Numbered from the stretch's first letter, positions 47,289 through 59,057 are shown. The stretch: DNA of 64,000 nt from Seminavis robusta (GCA_903772945.1 CAICTM010000245.1:1-64000); one strand, 5' to 3'. Notes: generated by a model not told the origin, from the sequence alone. Numbers and translations are program-made.

Positions 47289-48384
47289 AATATTTTAGAG
47301 GACAGCAATCGAACCATCACCATGGCGTTATCAGGCGGGACAGCAATCTTTCGCGGAGGATACAATGACCAACCCTAACCCTTTCTAAACGGTGTACAAT
47401 TCGTGATTGAATTGCAGGACAACAACGGCCAAAACAACAGAGATGAACGATGGTTCAGCATGTAGACCATGAGTTCAAGGAATACCTCACTGGTATAGGT
47501 CAATGAACAACGTTACAAAAGAGGACCAAGCCAATGGAAGACTCATGGAGATACGGTGGTGCTTTCGTTCACTCCATTATGACCCCGGACGATGGGCGGC
47601 CGACATGGTCGGGGGTATCATTGACCACCACTACAGGCGTACTTTCTCTACCGATCGAGAGAATCCGGAGGCACTAAGCGGAAACTAATCTGAACGTACC
47701 GGTATCGTTATTGCTATCCAGCACCTCTACGTAATAATAGACGCCACCAACGACTAAAGCAGCAATCAGGAATTGCGCAATGAAACGAAGACCAGGGGAA
47801 TCAGAAGGGGAAGATCGTCGCTTCGCTCCTGTTTGTGAGGTCATTGATGCAGGCTCCTTCCCAGCAGATCCGACTTGTCGTCGTCTCATACTCGCTGCTA
47901 CTACCTACTGTAGCTCTAGTACAGTCGTACCAGGTAGAGGGATTGTTGAATGCGGAAGCAAGTGTCGGGAGTTGGCGATACAGAGCTGATTTGAGGTCGT
48001 GTTATGGCTGTGGGAAATAATGAGAAAGCAAGAAACCCGTGATTGCTCAGTCCCTATCTGGTCTCGGCTGATCTTCCGTACGCAGTTTGTTGAAGACGCC
48101 GAGGAAGGCAACAAGCTAGCTAGCTATGAAGACCTTCTTTTGGCGGTTCATCAAACATGTTCTCACCACAGCAATCACACAAGCTACCTAGTGGGCAGGA
48201 AAAATTGACGATTCTTCAGTAATCAGTGCCATTTCTAACCAAGCCACCAACCGGAAAGAAAAGGTTTCATAGAGTAGCAAAACACTATCATCATTTTATG
48301 TACCAAGGGGCGTTTTTAAATACTTGAAAGCCCGTCAACTTTGTTCAAATCTACTTCAGTATTGGCCACCTACTTGCTTGCCCT
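47289..48384. other. Intergenic region with one possible small gene
   Basis: Between two minus-strand genes. Telo-box-like ccaaccctaaccc is at about 47371. The only candidate gene is the small membrane frame at 47674-47889. The rest shows nothing supported. Confidence 0.4.
47674..47889 (-). CDS. Possible small single-span membrane protein
   Basis: A 71-codon frame with an ATG at 47889. Residues about 36-58 (FIAQFLIAALVVGGVYYYVE) form a clear membrane segment after a basic Ser/Thr-rich N-terminus. A GTACGT donor-like word follows the DSNNDTG segment, so the gene may continue in another exon. No homologue is recognised. The call rests on the ATG, the membrane segment and its isolation. Confidence 0.35.
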   Translation of the reverse strand: MRRRQVGSAGKEPASMTSQTGAKRRSSPSDSPGLRFIAQFLIAALVVGGVYYYVEVLDSNNDTGTFRLVSA

Positions 48385-49979
48385 CTAGTTCTTTCCAGAA
48401 AGAGGATCCTTCACCCAGTGAGCTCCAGTTCCAACTTCATGCATATATTTCAAAGTGGAAAGGAAGTTGGTGATAACCCAGGGGTAGTAAACGTACTGGA
48501 CGCCATGCTTTTTGCAGATTTCGCGCACAGTGGGGGCAATGTAGGGGTACCAGGCTGAACTCATGCGAGGGAACAAGTGATGTTCCACCTGAAAGTTGAG
48601 TCCACCAGTCAAAGCACCTGAAATGAACCCGCCATAGGTACAAGAAGTCTCAACTTGAGACTTGAACCAACAAACTTGTTCACCAGTCTTTCGGAAATGT
48701 TCAGTGGGATCACGGTCAGCGTTTTCAAAGTTGTGGGACAGAGAAAAAAAGACTGACAGGGCCAGACTTTCAGCAACACCCATGAGCATGAGTTGACCAA
48801 AGGCCGACCAGGTAAGTCCATGGTGTACGAAGGGCGGGACACAGTTGGTGAGAATGTACAAGATGCGCAAGCCAATGGCAATGGGTCTTCGGCTCTTGAT
48901 AAAGTCGTTTTCCATCCTGATACCGACAGATTGAGCCCCGCGTTGTCGAAGATCCAAAATCTGGGGGTTGAAGACGGCCGAGAGCCAGTAACCACCAAGG
49001 ACTGGCAAGAAGAACAAAGCCTGGAATCTGTGCACCCAAGTCCTAGCAGGGTGATCCAGAGGATAGTCATTGAAAAGCATCATGGGCTCGGCACCAAAGC
49101 TATCAGGGTCCTTTGTAGCGTGGTTGGTGTAAGTGTGGTGCTGCACAGTGTGTCCCGAGAAGGCAACAGGTTAGGATCAGGTTCAGGCTCTTCGACAAAG
49201 AAATCTCGGATTTCAATCTAAGACTTACCGTCCAATGCTGTTCGAGCCACAACCACCTAGATCCTCCAATAAAGTCAGCACCCAATCCAAGGATATCGTT
49301 GATACGATGATTCTTGGAGGCAGCACCATGGTTGGCATCGTGTTGCACGTTGAGTCCAATCCAAGCTCCAGCAACACCATAAATAATGGCCAGCCCCCAG
49401 GAAGATCCTTGGGTAACCCACAAATACTGCAAGTAGAAGAAGAATCCAACGTAAAAGGCGCATCGCGAATACCAGCCCCAAGTTCCAAATTCTCTTCCAC
49501 GACGAACAATCTTGAAGACTTCTCGCTTGATCTCTCGCTCAAACTCGGTATCAAACTTGTACCTGTAGGCAACGAAAAAGGGTATTTGTGAGTTGTAGAT
49601 GCATAAAGGGTATCCAAAAAACTCCAGTAGACTGAATGTATTTGTCTGAACCAAGTTTTCCTGTACGCAGCACTCACTCGGTAACAAAATCCGTCACCTT
49701 GCCCACTTGGCGCATCTTTTCCAGGTGCTTTTCGGTATGGTATGGGTGGATCATCTTGTAGGTTGCTGTCACGTCATTGCCTCCAAACATTTCAATCGAT
49801 TGTCCGCCAGGATGATCAAATCCACGCAAGTCGTAGACAATTCCGTCAATGCAGACTTCATGGTCCTTGATGGTCTTCATGGTTCGCACTTCCTCCTGTG
49901 TGGATTGCGTGGCGGCCAGATCATCGGCATCCACCATGTATTCCTTGCGGTTGCGCAACTTGTCAGCGTCGGGAGCCAT
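48385..49979 (-). CDS. Front-end fatty acid desaturase, delta-5 type
   Basis: Three exons fit exactly: 49979-49678, 49562-49229 and 49140-48385, joined by introns of 115 and 88 bp (GTGAGT..CAG, GTAAGT..CAG), giving 463 residues. The N-terminal cytochrome b5 domain carries the haem motif HPGG (DHPGGQSIEMFGG, about 55-67). The desaturase part has the three histidine boxes: HDANHG, HWTHHTYTNH (created across the second intron) and QVEHHLFPRM, where Gln replaces the first His as in front-end enzymes. MIHPYHTEKHLEKM and the whole layout match the delta-5 desaturase of Phaeodactylum as I know it. The enzyme would make arachidonic and eicosapentaenoic acids in the ER. Membrane segments lie around the boxes. 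Confidence 0.92.
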
Positions 49980-50441
49980 GGTTCAACTTTTTCTCTTCTA
50001 CTTCTTCTTCAAAACAATATACTTCCACCAGACGGCGTGAAAATGAATGAGCTGTACTGATCTGGAATTCAATTCATCAACAACGACGAAAGTCTGGGTG
50101 GCAAGCAAAACGTTGTTGAACCATTCCACATCGGCAACATAGCCGATGACGATGAACGAATGACAATTGGTGGAAGTAGTACGTGTCACTATAGGAAGAA
50201 CAGTACACACTGTTTAACGGTTTGAGCTTGTTTGCCGTTTTCTTTGACCTTGAGTCAGATCGTAAAGTTTGTCACGAGTATGATGTAGTCAAAGTATCCA
50301 ACAGCTGCACCCCTCGACCACAGAGACACAACCACAGATCACAAATAAATCTCGGATCCATCACTTCGACCACTGCCCAACAGGTACACATCGCATCAAT
50401 CCGCCCTTCTAAAGGCTTTCCATTAAAAGAGACAGAAGGAT
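49980..50441. promoter_or_regulatory. Shared upstream region of desaturase and second EEP gene
   Basis: A 462-bp divergent gap. No specific site is named; short open frames here are not credited. Confidence 0.35.
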
Positions 50442-51626
50442 ATGGTTCGCCTCTCATACGGCTCTACAGTTATTTGGGGTCAAATTGCTGCTTCTCTGCT
50501 GCTGCTTCTCTTGAGCCTTGCTAGCAAACCAACCGATGGTCTTCAACCACTACCGGTAGCAAACCGTGCCGATACCAATCTTGTGGAACGTCAAGGCATT
50601 CGTCTGGTGACTTGGAATCTCTTGGCTCCCGTCTTTAGTCACCCCCAGAAATATCCCTGGTGTAGTGCAGAAGCCCTGTCATGGCCATTTCGAGAAAAAC
50701 TCATTGTGGAACTGCTGCAAGAAACGGATGCCGATGTTATTTGTCTGCAAGAAGTGCAAACAGATCTGTGGGAAGGTTTTCTGCAGCACTTCTCCCAGTC
50801 TTACGATGGAATACTCCAAAATGTTACCAACCAACATCCCGTCACCAATGCCATTCTACTCAAAAAGAACAAGTTCCAAGTTATTCAACAAGAGTCCAGA
50901 TCCAGAGCCCTCATTCTGGTTCTAGATCACCTTATTGATGGGGAGACGAATTCTGGTTCCACTGACAGCAACAAAAACAACAACAATCCGCTCTACCTGG
51001 CCAATGTCCACTTGCAAGCAGGAATGGAGGACGATGAAACCAGAATGTGCCAGCTCAAATCACTCCTCAAAAGACTCAACACCCATTCGTCAAGAATCAC
51101 AGCAGCCAGAAAAAGTACCGGTCGCAAAAAGGCACAAAAAAGTTCCACAACCAAGGCCAAGTCGCCATCTTGTGTGGTAGTAGGTGATTTTAACATGCTG
51201 CCAACAAACCCAGTCTACTATTGGTTATCAGAGACAAACTCTCCTAGACATCAAATCGAGCAAGGCAACAAGAAGCACTTTTTCTTTCAAGACGGCAAAC
51301 AGAAACTGAGCAAGCTAATGTTTCCCATGAATGGTAAACACAACGAAATTTTGCCACTAAAGGATGTCCATATACAGGAACCACCACCCGTATTGATACA
51401 GACAACCAAATCAACAACAGAAAAACAGCATGACGATGATACCATTCAAATGACTTATTGTGGTGGAGGTAGACTCGACTACATTTGGACTCTTCCAAGT
51501 TCCTCCATTGATGTTGTGAAGACTATGGTATTTCATCCGCAAGCTTTTGAGAAAAGTCGACAACAATGGCCATCCAATGAGCATCCATCGGATCATCTTC
51601 CTGTTGGATTCGAATTCACCTGGTAG
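50442..51626 (+). CDS. Secreted or anchored CCR4/Angel-type EEP phosphodiesterase
   Basis: A single exon of 394 residues from the ATG at 50442. The N-terminus has a hydrophobic segment (about 12-27, QIAASLLLLLLSLASK), a signal peptide or anchor. The EEP domain covers about 50-394: RLVTWNLLAPVF, DVICLQEVQTDLW, YLANVHLQAG, CVVVGDFNMLPTNPVYYWL, GGGRLDYIW and HPSDHLPVGFEF. These are the Asn, Glu, His, Asp-Asn, and Asp-His residues of the fold, and WNLLAP with DFNMLP resembles the CCR4/Nocturnin/Angel subgroup. Angel-type and nocturnin enzymes cleave RNA ends or NADP phosphate; the substrate here cannot be told. It is not a paralogue of the EEP gene at 45-47 kb by motif detail. Confidence 0.82.
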   Translation: MVRLSYGSTVIWGQIAASLLLLLLSLASKPTDGLQPLPVANRADTNLVERQGIRLVTWNLLAPVFSHPQKYPWCSAEALSWPFREKLIVELLQETDADVICLQEVQTDLWEGFLQHFSQSYDGILQNVTNQHPVTNAILLKKNKFQVIQQESRSRALILVLDHLIDGETNSGSTDSNKNNNNPLYLANVHLQAGMEDDETRMCQLKSLLKRLNTHSSRITAARKSTGRKKAQKSSTTKAKSPSCVVVGDFNMLPTNPVYYWLSETNSPRHQIEQGNKKHFFFQDGKQKLSKLMFPMNGKHNEILPLKDVHIQEPPPVLIQTTKSTTEKQHDDDTIQMTYCGGGRLDYIWTLPSSSIDVVKTMVFHPQAFEKSRQQWPSNEHPSDHLPVGFEFTW

Positions 51627-51729
51627 CGGATTGTTTCGATTTTCAATTGGAGCAGCGCCGTACTGTAGCGGGTGAATGGCCTTGATTTTCAATTGAGTCA
51701 TGATTTCAGAATACAACCGCCAAAAATGG

Positions 51730-52956
51730 CTATGAAATGGTGCAATTGTCGAGAAAGCAACGGTCAATTCGTTCTCTAGCATCTGCATCATCATCGTCGT
51801 CGTGATTACATTGTCCCAGTCTCTTTGCTACAAACGTTGGCAACACAAAGGCTGCCATGTGCGTTTGTGGATTGTACCATTGGAGGTCCTGGACAAAGTC
51901 TGGTATTCTCGTTGGGCGTCTACAAGTGCCACTCTTTGTCCCTTTTCCCGCCAAAATGAATCCAATCTGTCCACACGGATAGGTGGGGACCATGGTGCTG
52001 GCATATTCAGCATGTGAGAAAATTTCATTGGAACAAGCATGCAAGTCACTTATGAGATCCAAATGAATCCAAAAACTCTCGGCTTGCACACACACGATAC
52101 CCTCTGGAGCCAAAGCATTGTACATTTTTTCATAAAATGCCGGTTCAAAGAGACTCTGTGCTGGACCGATGGGATCCCCATTGTCGGTAATGATAACGTC
52201 AAATTCCGCCTCTCTAGCCGCAATGAAATTGGCTGCGTCATCTTGCACAATGGTCAAGCGTGGATCTTCAAAAGCATCCCGAATATCTTGTCTAAAGTAC
52301 TGTTTCGCGACTTGTGTGACCATGGGATCGATTTCAACCAATGTAATGGATTTCACACATTTGTGTTTGCGCACCTGCCGCAAAACGCCTCCATCTCCGC
52401 CACCGACAATGCAGACTGATTTTGGATTAGGATGTGAACAAAGTGGAAGATGAACCATCATTTCATGGAATGCGAACTCGTCTCGTTCCGTTAGTTCTGA
52501 TGTTCGATCGATCGATGTGGTAGTGAAAGCAGATAGATGTTGCAGGGTTTGTTAGGATAACGAAATAAAGGAATGACAGTGGATTGATTTGGGATGGAGC
52601 TAGCTAGCTAGGTCGATAGATAGACACCTTAACTCACGGATAACTCCATCCAGTACTAAGACGTTTCCATACTGAGCCGACCGAAACACCAGTATCTTCT
52701 GATGTCCGGAGTCTTGGTGGAAGAGCACTGACTTTTGCTCTGAGAATTCCTGGGTGTCCATGCGTCACATACACGCATGATCATTAGTAAGCTCCTAGTA
52801 TAGAGATTCGATTCCACTTTCAACGAACTAAAAGTTTGATGTACCTACCTCCAAGGCAAGTGAAAACTTTTGGCCCGGCCACATGGCTTCCGTCTCTGAA
52901 AACCATCCATCTCGAATTCCTGGCACCGCCTGTTTGTTGTTGTTGGTTGTCGTCAT
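51730..52956 (-). CDS. Spermidine synthase
   Basis: Three exons fit in frame: 52956-52849, 52749-52638 and 52496-51730, using GTAGGT..CAG and GTGAGT..CAG introns, giving 328 residues. Exon 1 starts at the ATG at 52956 and holds GWFSETEAMWPGQKFSLALE, the typical N-terminal strand. Exon 2 carries VFRSAQYGNVLVLDGVI, and the join creates QLTERDEFAFHEMMVHLPL. The SAM-type core shows VCIVGGGDGGVLRQV, LVEIDPMV, ITDNGDPIGPAQSLF and VPTYPCGQIGF. These line up with the putrescine and decarboxylated-SAM binding residues of the family, with Asn replacing a usual Ser in DNGDP. It makes spermidine in the cytosol. The C-terminus adds an Asp-rich run, DDDDDADARERID. Confidence 0.93.
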
Positions 52957-53332
52957 TGGTGAAAGATATTCCTCGCTTCGCTCTAGGATTCACTTCAAAA
53001 AGTTCCTTTGTGCAGAGTGAGTAGCCCAGGCTGAGATTGATTGAATGTTGACAGTTTGGATCACTCACTGCTCTCACACTGTCTATCAATAGATGCTTCC
53101 CAAGGATGTGATGATTGTTGTTGTCGTTGTTTTTACGGAGGTTCGAGGTTCGAGGAAGTGTCATTGGCCGTTGGCTTTGGTGGGTCCCGAAATGGCTCGT
53201 GACTCAATCGCAGCCAACGATCTTCAAAGCTCATCCTTCCCCTTCACTTCATTTTCTCCTTTCTCGACTTTCCTTTCTCATCCCTTGCATGGCCTGTCGC
53301 CTTTTAGACTCTAGCATAGAGGTATCACCACC
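52957..53332. promoter_or_regulatory. Shared upstream region of spermidine synthase and NOP14
   Basis: A 376-bp gap between divergent starts. It includes a gaggttcgaggttcgagg duplication at about 53138-53155. No further site is assigned. Confidence 0.4.
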
Positions 53333-56300
53333 ATGGGCAAGAGAAAAAACCGTTCCAAACGCTCCGCGGGATCTCTTCCCAAAGGCCTTCCGCACAAAAA
53401 GTCTTCCTCTACTACTGTCAATCCGTTTGAGTGCTCTGCGAGTCGTCACAAGGGCCCCAAGCATCAAGTTCACAACCGCAACATCAGCAATCTTGCCCCG
53501 AAAAAGTCCAACAATGCTCCCCAACAACGTCGGAGTCAGCACTTGCTGCAACAAGCACTGCAGAGACAGAAGAAGGCCAACACATTTGTGGACAAGCGAA
53601 TTGGAGAATACGATCAGCACATGAGTTCGGAACAACAAAACATGGCCCGATTGGTCCGCGAACGAACACGACGCTCCAAAAAGAGCACCAAGTATCAATT
53701 GAACGACGACAATTATGATGACGAGGGAATGATTCTCACGCACAAGGGGAAAGTCATTGATGATGAAATGGCAGAAAAAAGTATTCTACTCAGTGATGAC
53801 GATGAAGATGATGCAGGAAACTTGGATGCGATGGATACAGCACTCCATTTTGGTGGCGGAAACATGAACAAGTCGGCAGCACCTTCTGGTCCATATGGTC
53901 CAACCACCACCACTGCCGACATGGCCTTGAACTACTCTCAACGAAAAACGGAATTGGATGACTTGATCATACGACGAAAGACTCTCAAAGCCGAACGCAT
54001 CAAAGCCAGGGCGCAGCAAGAAGATGTCATTGCCGATTTGGATGGAGCATTCAAAGAGCTCAGTGGTATGCTCCAATTCCGAGACAAAGAACAGGAGATC
54101 AAAACTCATATACAACAAAAACGAGCCGGGACACTAGATAAGGATGCCCAGGAAATGGAAGCTTGGCATCAGGAAATCCGAGAGTATACGTTCCAAGGAA
54201 AACGAGCCAAAGCCACGGATCGAACCAAAACTACCGAAGAGGTGGCCAAGGAAGAGGCAGAACGTCTCCACGAGTTGGAAACTCGACGATTGGCTCGCAT
54301 GAATGGAGATTTCAGTGATGATGACTTTAGTGATGTCACTGACGATGAAGAAGAAAATTCTGGAAACAAACGCAAAAGGCAAAAGAAGCAGGCTGCCAAG
54401 AAAAAAGCCAAAAAGAAGGCAGGCAGCAATCCCGATGAACTGGACGACGACGATAGCGATGACAGTGGCGACGAGGAAGAGGAGCTGAAAGCCAAGTTTA
54501 CACCGGATGGCTTGGTCTACGTCAACAAAAAGGGCGAAATCGTCAAAAGGCTAGGCGAAGATGATGATGATGGCGACGACAATAGCAATGCAAAAGAAGA
54601 GGATGATGACAAAAGCTCCAGCAGCGACGAAGAGACAGCTGAAAACGATGATGACCCTAAAGCTACACTTGCGGTTGGAACTCGAGTCCAAGGAAACTAC
54701 CGAGCCAAGGAACAGTATAAAGAGCGAGAACATTGGTACGATGGAGTCATTTCCAAAGTCAACACAAGCGAAGGCGGTACCATCACCTATAATGTCGACT
54801 ATAATGATGGTGATTTCGAGGAGGATGTGGAACCGCAATACGTTCGACCCGTCAAAAAAAACAAGGAGGAACTCATGGCAGAAGAGGATAAAAACGAAGA
54901 GGAACGGATATTGAAACGCAAACGCCAGAAGGCGAGGGACAAAGCCAGGTAGGTTCAATTTTGGATCCATATACCCCCGATAGTGATTGGTTGCTTGGTG
55001 TTTGCCGCTACTTTTGTCACGCGAATGGCTGCTCGACAGCATCTTCCTTCATTCGTGCTCGGAGGTCTTACTGGGGGCGTTCTGCCTCTCAAGGCTCTCC
55101 ATCGATACAGTGCAAACACCATACAAGAACTCCATGCCTCATAGTACCCCTGGGATTCGCCAACTCCCTTGTGTCTCCATGGTTTTTACATTCATTTCTC
55201 ACCCTTGCTTTGCTCTGTGAAACGTAGACAAGAAATGCCATTTGTGTTTGAAGCTCCAACCACGCTCGATGCCCTTCATGACTTGATTGCCAAGTATGCC
55301 TCCAAAGGTAGCGACGCTTCGCTGATCATTCAACGTATTCACGCCGCAAACTCTGTCAAATTGGATCGAAGGAACGCTGAAAAGATGCAAAACTTTTATG
55401 ACGTTCTGTTGCGGCGTTTCATTGCCGTTGGTGATGCAATCTACACATCCGGAGATGGGGGACCGGAACTGGGACGATACCTTCAGTTGGACGAGATTAC
55501 GAAAGTACTGTACCAGATGACACAAGACTCGCCCGATTGTGCTGCAGCGGTGTGGGGCCGTAGGTTCGGTATATTGCAGAATGCGCATGCAAAACGTTTG
55601 CGCGATGCTGAATTCGAACGAGACGCGGACGAAGATGATCAGGCTTTGTCAGCTTGGCCTTCTGTGGGCACGATTTTGTTGTTCCGCGTGGTGGGGCACC
55701 TATTTCCAGTCACTGATCGTCGTCACAGTATCGTGACACCGTTCATTCTGCTCTTTGGTCAGATGCTGGCACAGACGCCAGTGGAATCTATGTATGACCT
55801 CGTGAGTGGTACAATGATTGCTGGCTTGCTGGTGGAGTATTCACGGGAAGCAAAACGAGTAGTACCTGAGGCAATTGGTTTTCTCGCAGGTGCTATCAGA
55901 CTCTTCGCAACCGACTCCGAAGAACGGACCTCCCCACGCCATTCTGTGCCAACGCTTGAAACAGCTGCTGGCGTTCCGTCGCTTGTAGAACTCCGACAAT
56001 TGACCATTGCCTACAAAGGGGAAACAGTTCCGGTGCTCAGATTGGAACAAAGCCACCTTTCAGACTCGACCTGCTCAGCAGCATCCATCCTTGCAACCGT
56101 TTTGCACTTTGCTGAGGGCTACGCCAAGTCCTTGGATGGTGCACTGTCTTTTGCAGAAAGGGAAGCTTTCGCTGGAATCACCCACAGCCTTCTCTGTCTG
56201 AAGCCCAACAGTAAAAAGTACCCTCTACCAAAGCCACTCCAAGTCAAAACAGCATCTGCAGCATCAGCGGTTGCGAATACCTGCAAACTTGACCAACCCC

Positions 56301-56719
56301 GCAAGCCTCTTGCTCGACGTTCTAAGCCTGGTGTGTCTGACACAGCATTAAAGAGCCTTGCTCCCCGCTTGGAAGACCCTGAAAGATATTCGAGGTCCAA
56401 GGATAAAGGAAAGAGTGCTCTGCAGGTTGCAGCGGATAGGACTAGGCGTGAGTATAAGCGAGAGCACAAGGCCGTGGCTCGCGAGCTTCGCCTGGATGCT
56501 GCCTTCGTCGAGGAACAACGGCGCAAGGACGAAGCAGCAAAAACCAAGAGGGCTCGTGCCGAACGCAACAAGAACTTTGCTTGGCTGGAAGGAGAACAAG
56601 CGGCTATGAACCAGCAAGTTCGCCAAGGCGGTGGCCTGTTGAAAGGAGGCGGAATGGGTGCTGCCAAGGCCAAAGCAAAGAGTGCCAAGCTGGGCATCAA
56701 GAAGGGAGGCAAGTTTTGA
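53333..56719 (+). CDS. NOP14: NOP14, 40S/SSU processome factor, with a Tudor-like insert
   Basis: Two exons, 53333-54948 and 55228-56719, joined by a 279-bp GTAGGT..TAG intron that restores the frame at KAR-QEMPFVFEAP, giving 1035 residues (yeast NOP14 has about 810). The N-terminus has MGKRKNRSKRSAGSLPKG, VNPFECSASRHK, and FVDKRIGEYDQHMSSEQQNM, all NOP14 marks. Acidic runs follow. At about 443-505 there is GTRVQGNYRAKEQYKEREHW, then YDGVISKV, YNVDYNDGDFEEDVEPQYVR, which has the look of a Tudor/Agenet barrel and is not a usual part of NOP14. The C-terminal part is the canonical helical region (PLFPVTDRRHSIVTP-like GHLFPVTDRRHSIVTP, QMLAQTPV, LVEYSREAKRVVPE). NOP14 works in 18S rRNA maturation. 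Confidence 0.88.
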
Positions 56720-57045
56720 GCAGATGTATGTATCTGGCCTAAACTATAAGCAAGTGAGTTTTTCCCATTGGCTTCGTGTGAGAAATTGCGGTTGCATAGT
56801 GCTGAGATATTTCACGGATTTGAAGCAGCGCAAACACCAGTACCGCAATGTCAAGCTAGCTAGTCGCATGGTTGTGGAGTACATGTACTTCGCGTAGCTC
56901 TTCACTAGTTCGTTATTTAGTTAGTCAACCAAAACTGTTGAATCCTCCCGCGCACTGCTGGATTCTCTGCCCCCATGTTTTAACTTCATGAATGTTAGCT
57001 TTGCTTTTAAAATTTGATGATGCATTTTTCCTTGTTTCGCCGGCA
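56720..57045. other. Convergent intergenic gap
   Basis: A 326-bp gap between two 3' ends. No gene or clear motif is present. Confidence 0.5.
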
Positions 57046-58659
57046 TTATGGTGCTGCTGCTGTCATACTGCCTTCTTCCTCCAGTCGATTCCGCTTGGGT
57101 GGAGATGCACCCTTTTCATCTGTTTTCGTTGGCGAAGGTCGTTTGCTGGTGCCGCCACCGTCGGGACTGCCGGCCAGCCGATGTTCCTTGTTATCCACAT
57201 CATGGATCGTCACAACGCGCGAAGGAATGGCGGAATCGTCCACTTTTTTCTCGTCGTTATCGTCATTGTTGTTGTGTTGATGTTCCACAGAAAGTCTCGA
57301 GATGGGCGACGGAGATGGATTGGTGGTCATGGAAGTCGGGGATGGATTGGGAGTTGCGCGACTGTCACCTCCAAGATGGCCGCCATTGGTATTGCTGCTG
57401 GTTCGTCGTTCGGGTGTTTTGGGACTCTTGGATCGTGCCGTGAGAGTGGCACAGTGACGACTGGCAATTTCTTCTTCCTCCATGAAGCGACGTCGATCAG
57501 CTTCTTCCCGTGTCATGCATGCCTGCCGGGCTTCTTCACTTACGTCTTCCCATGCCTTGATGAGCCTACAATTCAAATTGGCATTGACCAAGTATGGATC
57601 CAATGGTTCTCCCTCTCGTGCACGAGTAGATCTTCGGACTTCTTCAACAGCTAATGGGCGCATGCTGTCTCGCATGTCCATGACAAAAAAGTGAAATGCC
57701 GTTTTGATGGGTGCCACTTGAGAAGGACTAATTTCGGTCAAGGCAGCCTGTCGCAATCGTTCAGTTTCCAAGTCATCGGCAATTTTGGTGGGAGAGGAAC
57801 GTGGTTGTTGTGATGACGATGATGCATGGTGGTGACTCGATGGCAAATGATCAGGCTGTTGTTGCTGTTGTTCAGGACTGGATTTGGTGTCCCTTCGCCC
57901 AGCAGCAGAAGAGGAAGATGCCATGGGGCTACTGCGCTGAGAAGCAGTTGCCGCCGCTACAGACACAGGAGGCGGTCCTGGAGCGGCTGGACTGGGTCTA
58001 GAGGCAGGTGGGGGAGCACTGGCTCCTCTAGGTCGTTGGAATGGTGGAGTTTTGGCTCTGCCTACTTCACTGCGAGATTGCTGCATGGGGTATCCACCGG
58101 GTCCACCTTCATAGGCTCCACTACCAGCATATCCATAAATGGGTCTTCCTTGATAACCTCCTCCAGGAGAGTACGCTGTCGAATGATGGTGGGGCGGATA
58201 AGCATGATGAGGAGAATATCCATGAGGTGGAGGAGGTCCACCGTAAGGATGACCTGGCGGGAAGGCGGCATACGGAGGGTACGGTGATCCATATCCAGGT
58301 GGAGGGGGACGGTAGCCACCTCGTGAAGGAGGTTCCCCATCATTCCCCTGACCATGTTCGGAGGAAACGGGGACTGGCATAATGCTTCTGCTATGCTGGT
58401 GGTAGAACGAATAACCGCTTTTGAATGTGGATTGACGCCGCGAAAAATCAGGAGAATCAAAGTAACTGGTGCTATGAAATGACGAAACCGAGACCGGAGA
58501 GGGCCGAAAGGCGGACGGTCTCTTGGCAGGTGGAGACGAAAAGACTTGAGTTGGAACGGCGCTCTCTTCTCTTTGTGATGTTTTGACGGTGACTGATATG
58601 GGTTTTCGGTTTTCTTCTTGTATTTCTTCTGGTTTCACCGCAACAGTCCCCGATGTCAT
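57046..58659 (-). CDS. HMG-box-like protein with long disordered arms
   Basis: The frame is open from 58677 (GTG), but the first ATG is 58659, giving 537 residues starting MTSGTVAVKP. The N-terminal half is Pro/Gly/Tyr/His-rich (GGYRPPPPGYGSPYPPY) and low complexity. At about 325-400 an HMG-box-like region appears: PIKTAFHFFVMDMRDSMRPL, then a 30-residue insert, then LIKAWEDVSEEARQACM and REEADRRRFMEEEE. The Phe pair, the Trp and the final A-D--RF--E pattern match the HMG fold, while the insert between helix 1 and helix 2 is atypical. HMG boxes bind DNA. The C-terminus is Ser/Pro-rich with a KRNRLEEEG end. Antisense plus-strand frames are shadows. Confidence 0.7.
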   Translation of the reverse strand: MTSGTVAVKPEEIQEENRKPISVTVKTSQREESAVPTQVFSSPPAKRPSAFRPSPVSVSSFHSTSYFDSPDFSRRQSTFKSGYSFYHQHSRSIMPVPVSSEHGQGNDGEPPSRGGYRPPPPGYGSPYPPYAAFPPGHPYGGPPPPHGYSPHHAYPPHHHSTAYSPGGGYQGRPIYGYAGSGAYEGGPGGYPMQQSRSEVGRAKTPPFQRPRGASAPPPASRPSPAAPGPPPVSVAAATASQRSSPMASSSSAAGRRDTKSSPEQQQQQPDHLPSSHHHASSSSQQPRSSPTKIADDLETERLRQAALTEISPSQVAPIKTAFHFFVMDMRDSMRPLAVEEVRRSTRAREGEPLDPYLVNANLNCRLIKAWEDVSEEARQACMTREEADRRRFMEEEEIASRHCATLTARSKSPKTPERRTSSNTNGGHLGGDSRATPNPSPTSMTTNPSPSPISRLSVEHQHNNNDDNDEKKVDDSAIPSRVVTIHDVDNKEHRLAGSPDGGGTSKRPSPTKTDEKGASPPKRNRLEEEGSMTAAAP

Positions 58660-59057
58660 ACTCTCCTCAATCTCCACGCTGCTCCTGATAATAACGAACT
58701 GATGACAGTCTACAGATACAGTAACACGCCTTGTTAACCACGGTGATCAGAGCTGATAGAATTCATGAACTGGGTCGATTTCAATGAGATGATGCGAAGT
58801 GCACGATGGCAACAAAAAACGAAAATAACGGGCTTGCGATTTATGGGACCGTTGGAATGTCGGAAGCCAATGATAGGACCGGTGCGCGAACGAAGCTTTA
58901 GGGATAGAGATAACAAGCACTACGATGTTCTTTCGGCCCTGCGGGCTGGTTTGAACGAGACAATGGCGGCATTCGCTCGTCGCCAGAAACTCGTCCGTGT
59001 CTGGACCATACCGGTACGTACGCTATCGGTGTTGTTATTTGCAGCAGAGCAAGCACC
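58660..59057. promoter_or_regulatory. Shared upstream region of HMG-box gene and NAA30
   Basis: About 398 bp between divergent starts. A plus-strand frame (58765-59061) overlaps the NAA30 start in another frame and is not credited. An accggtacgtacg word lies at 59010-59022. Confidence 0.35.

Noticed and set aside
57826-58287. 153-codon plus-strand frame opposite the HMG-box gene
   Set aside because: Antisense of Pro/His/Tyr-rich low-complexity coding DNA.
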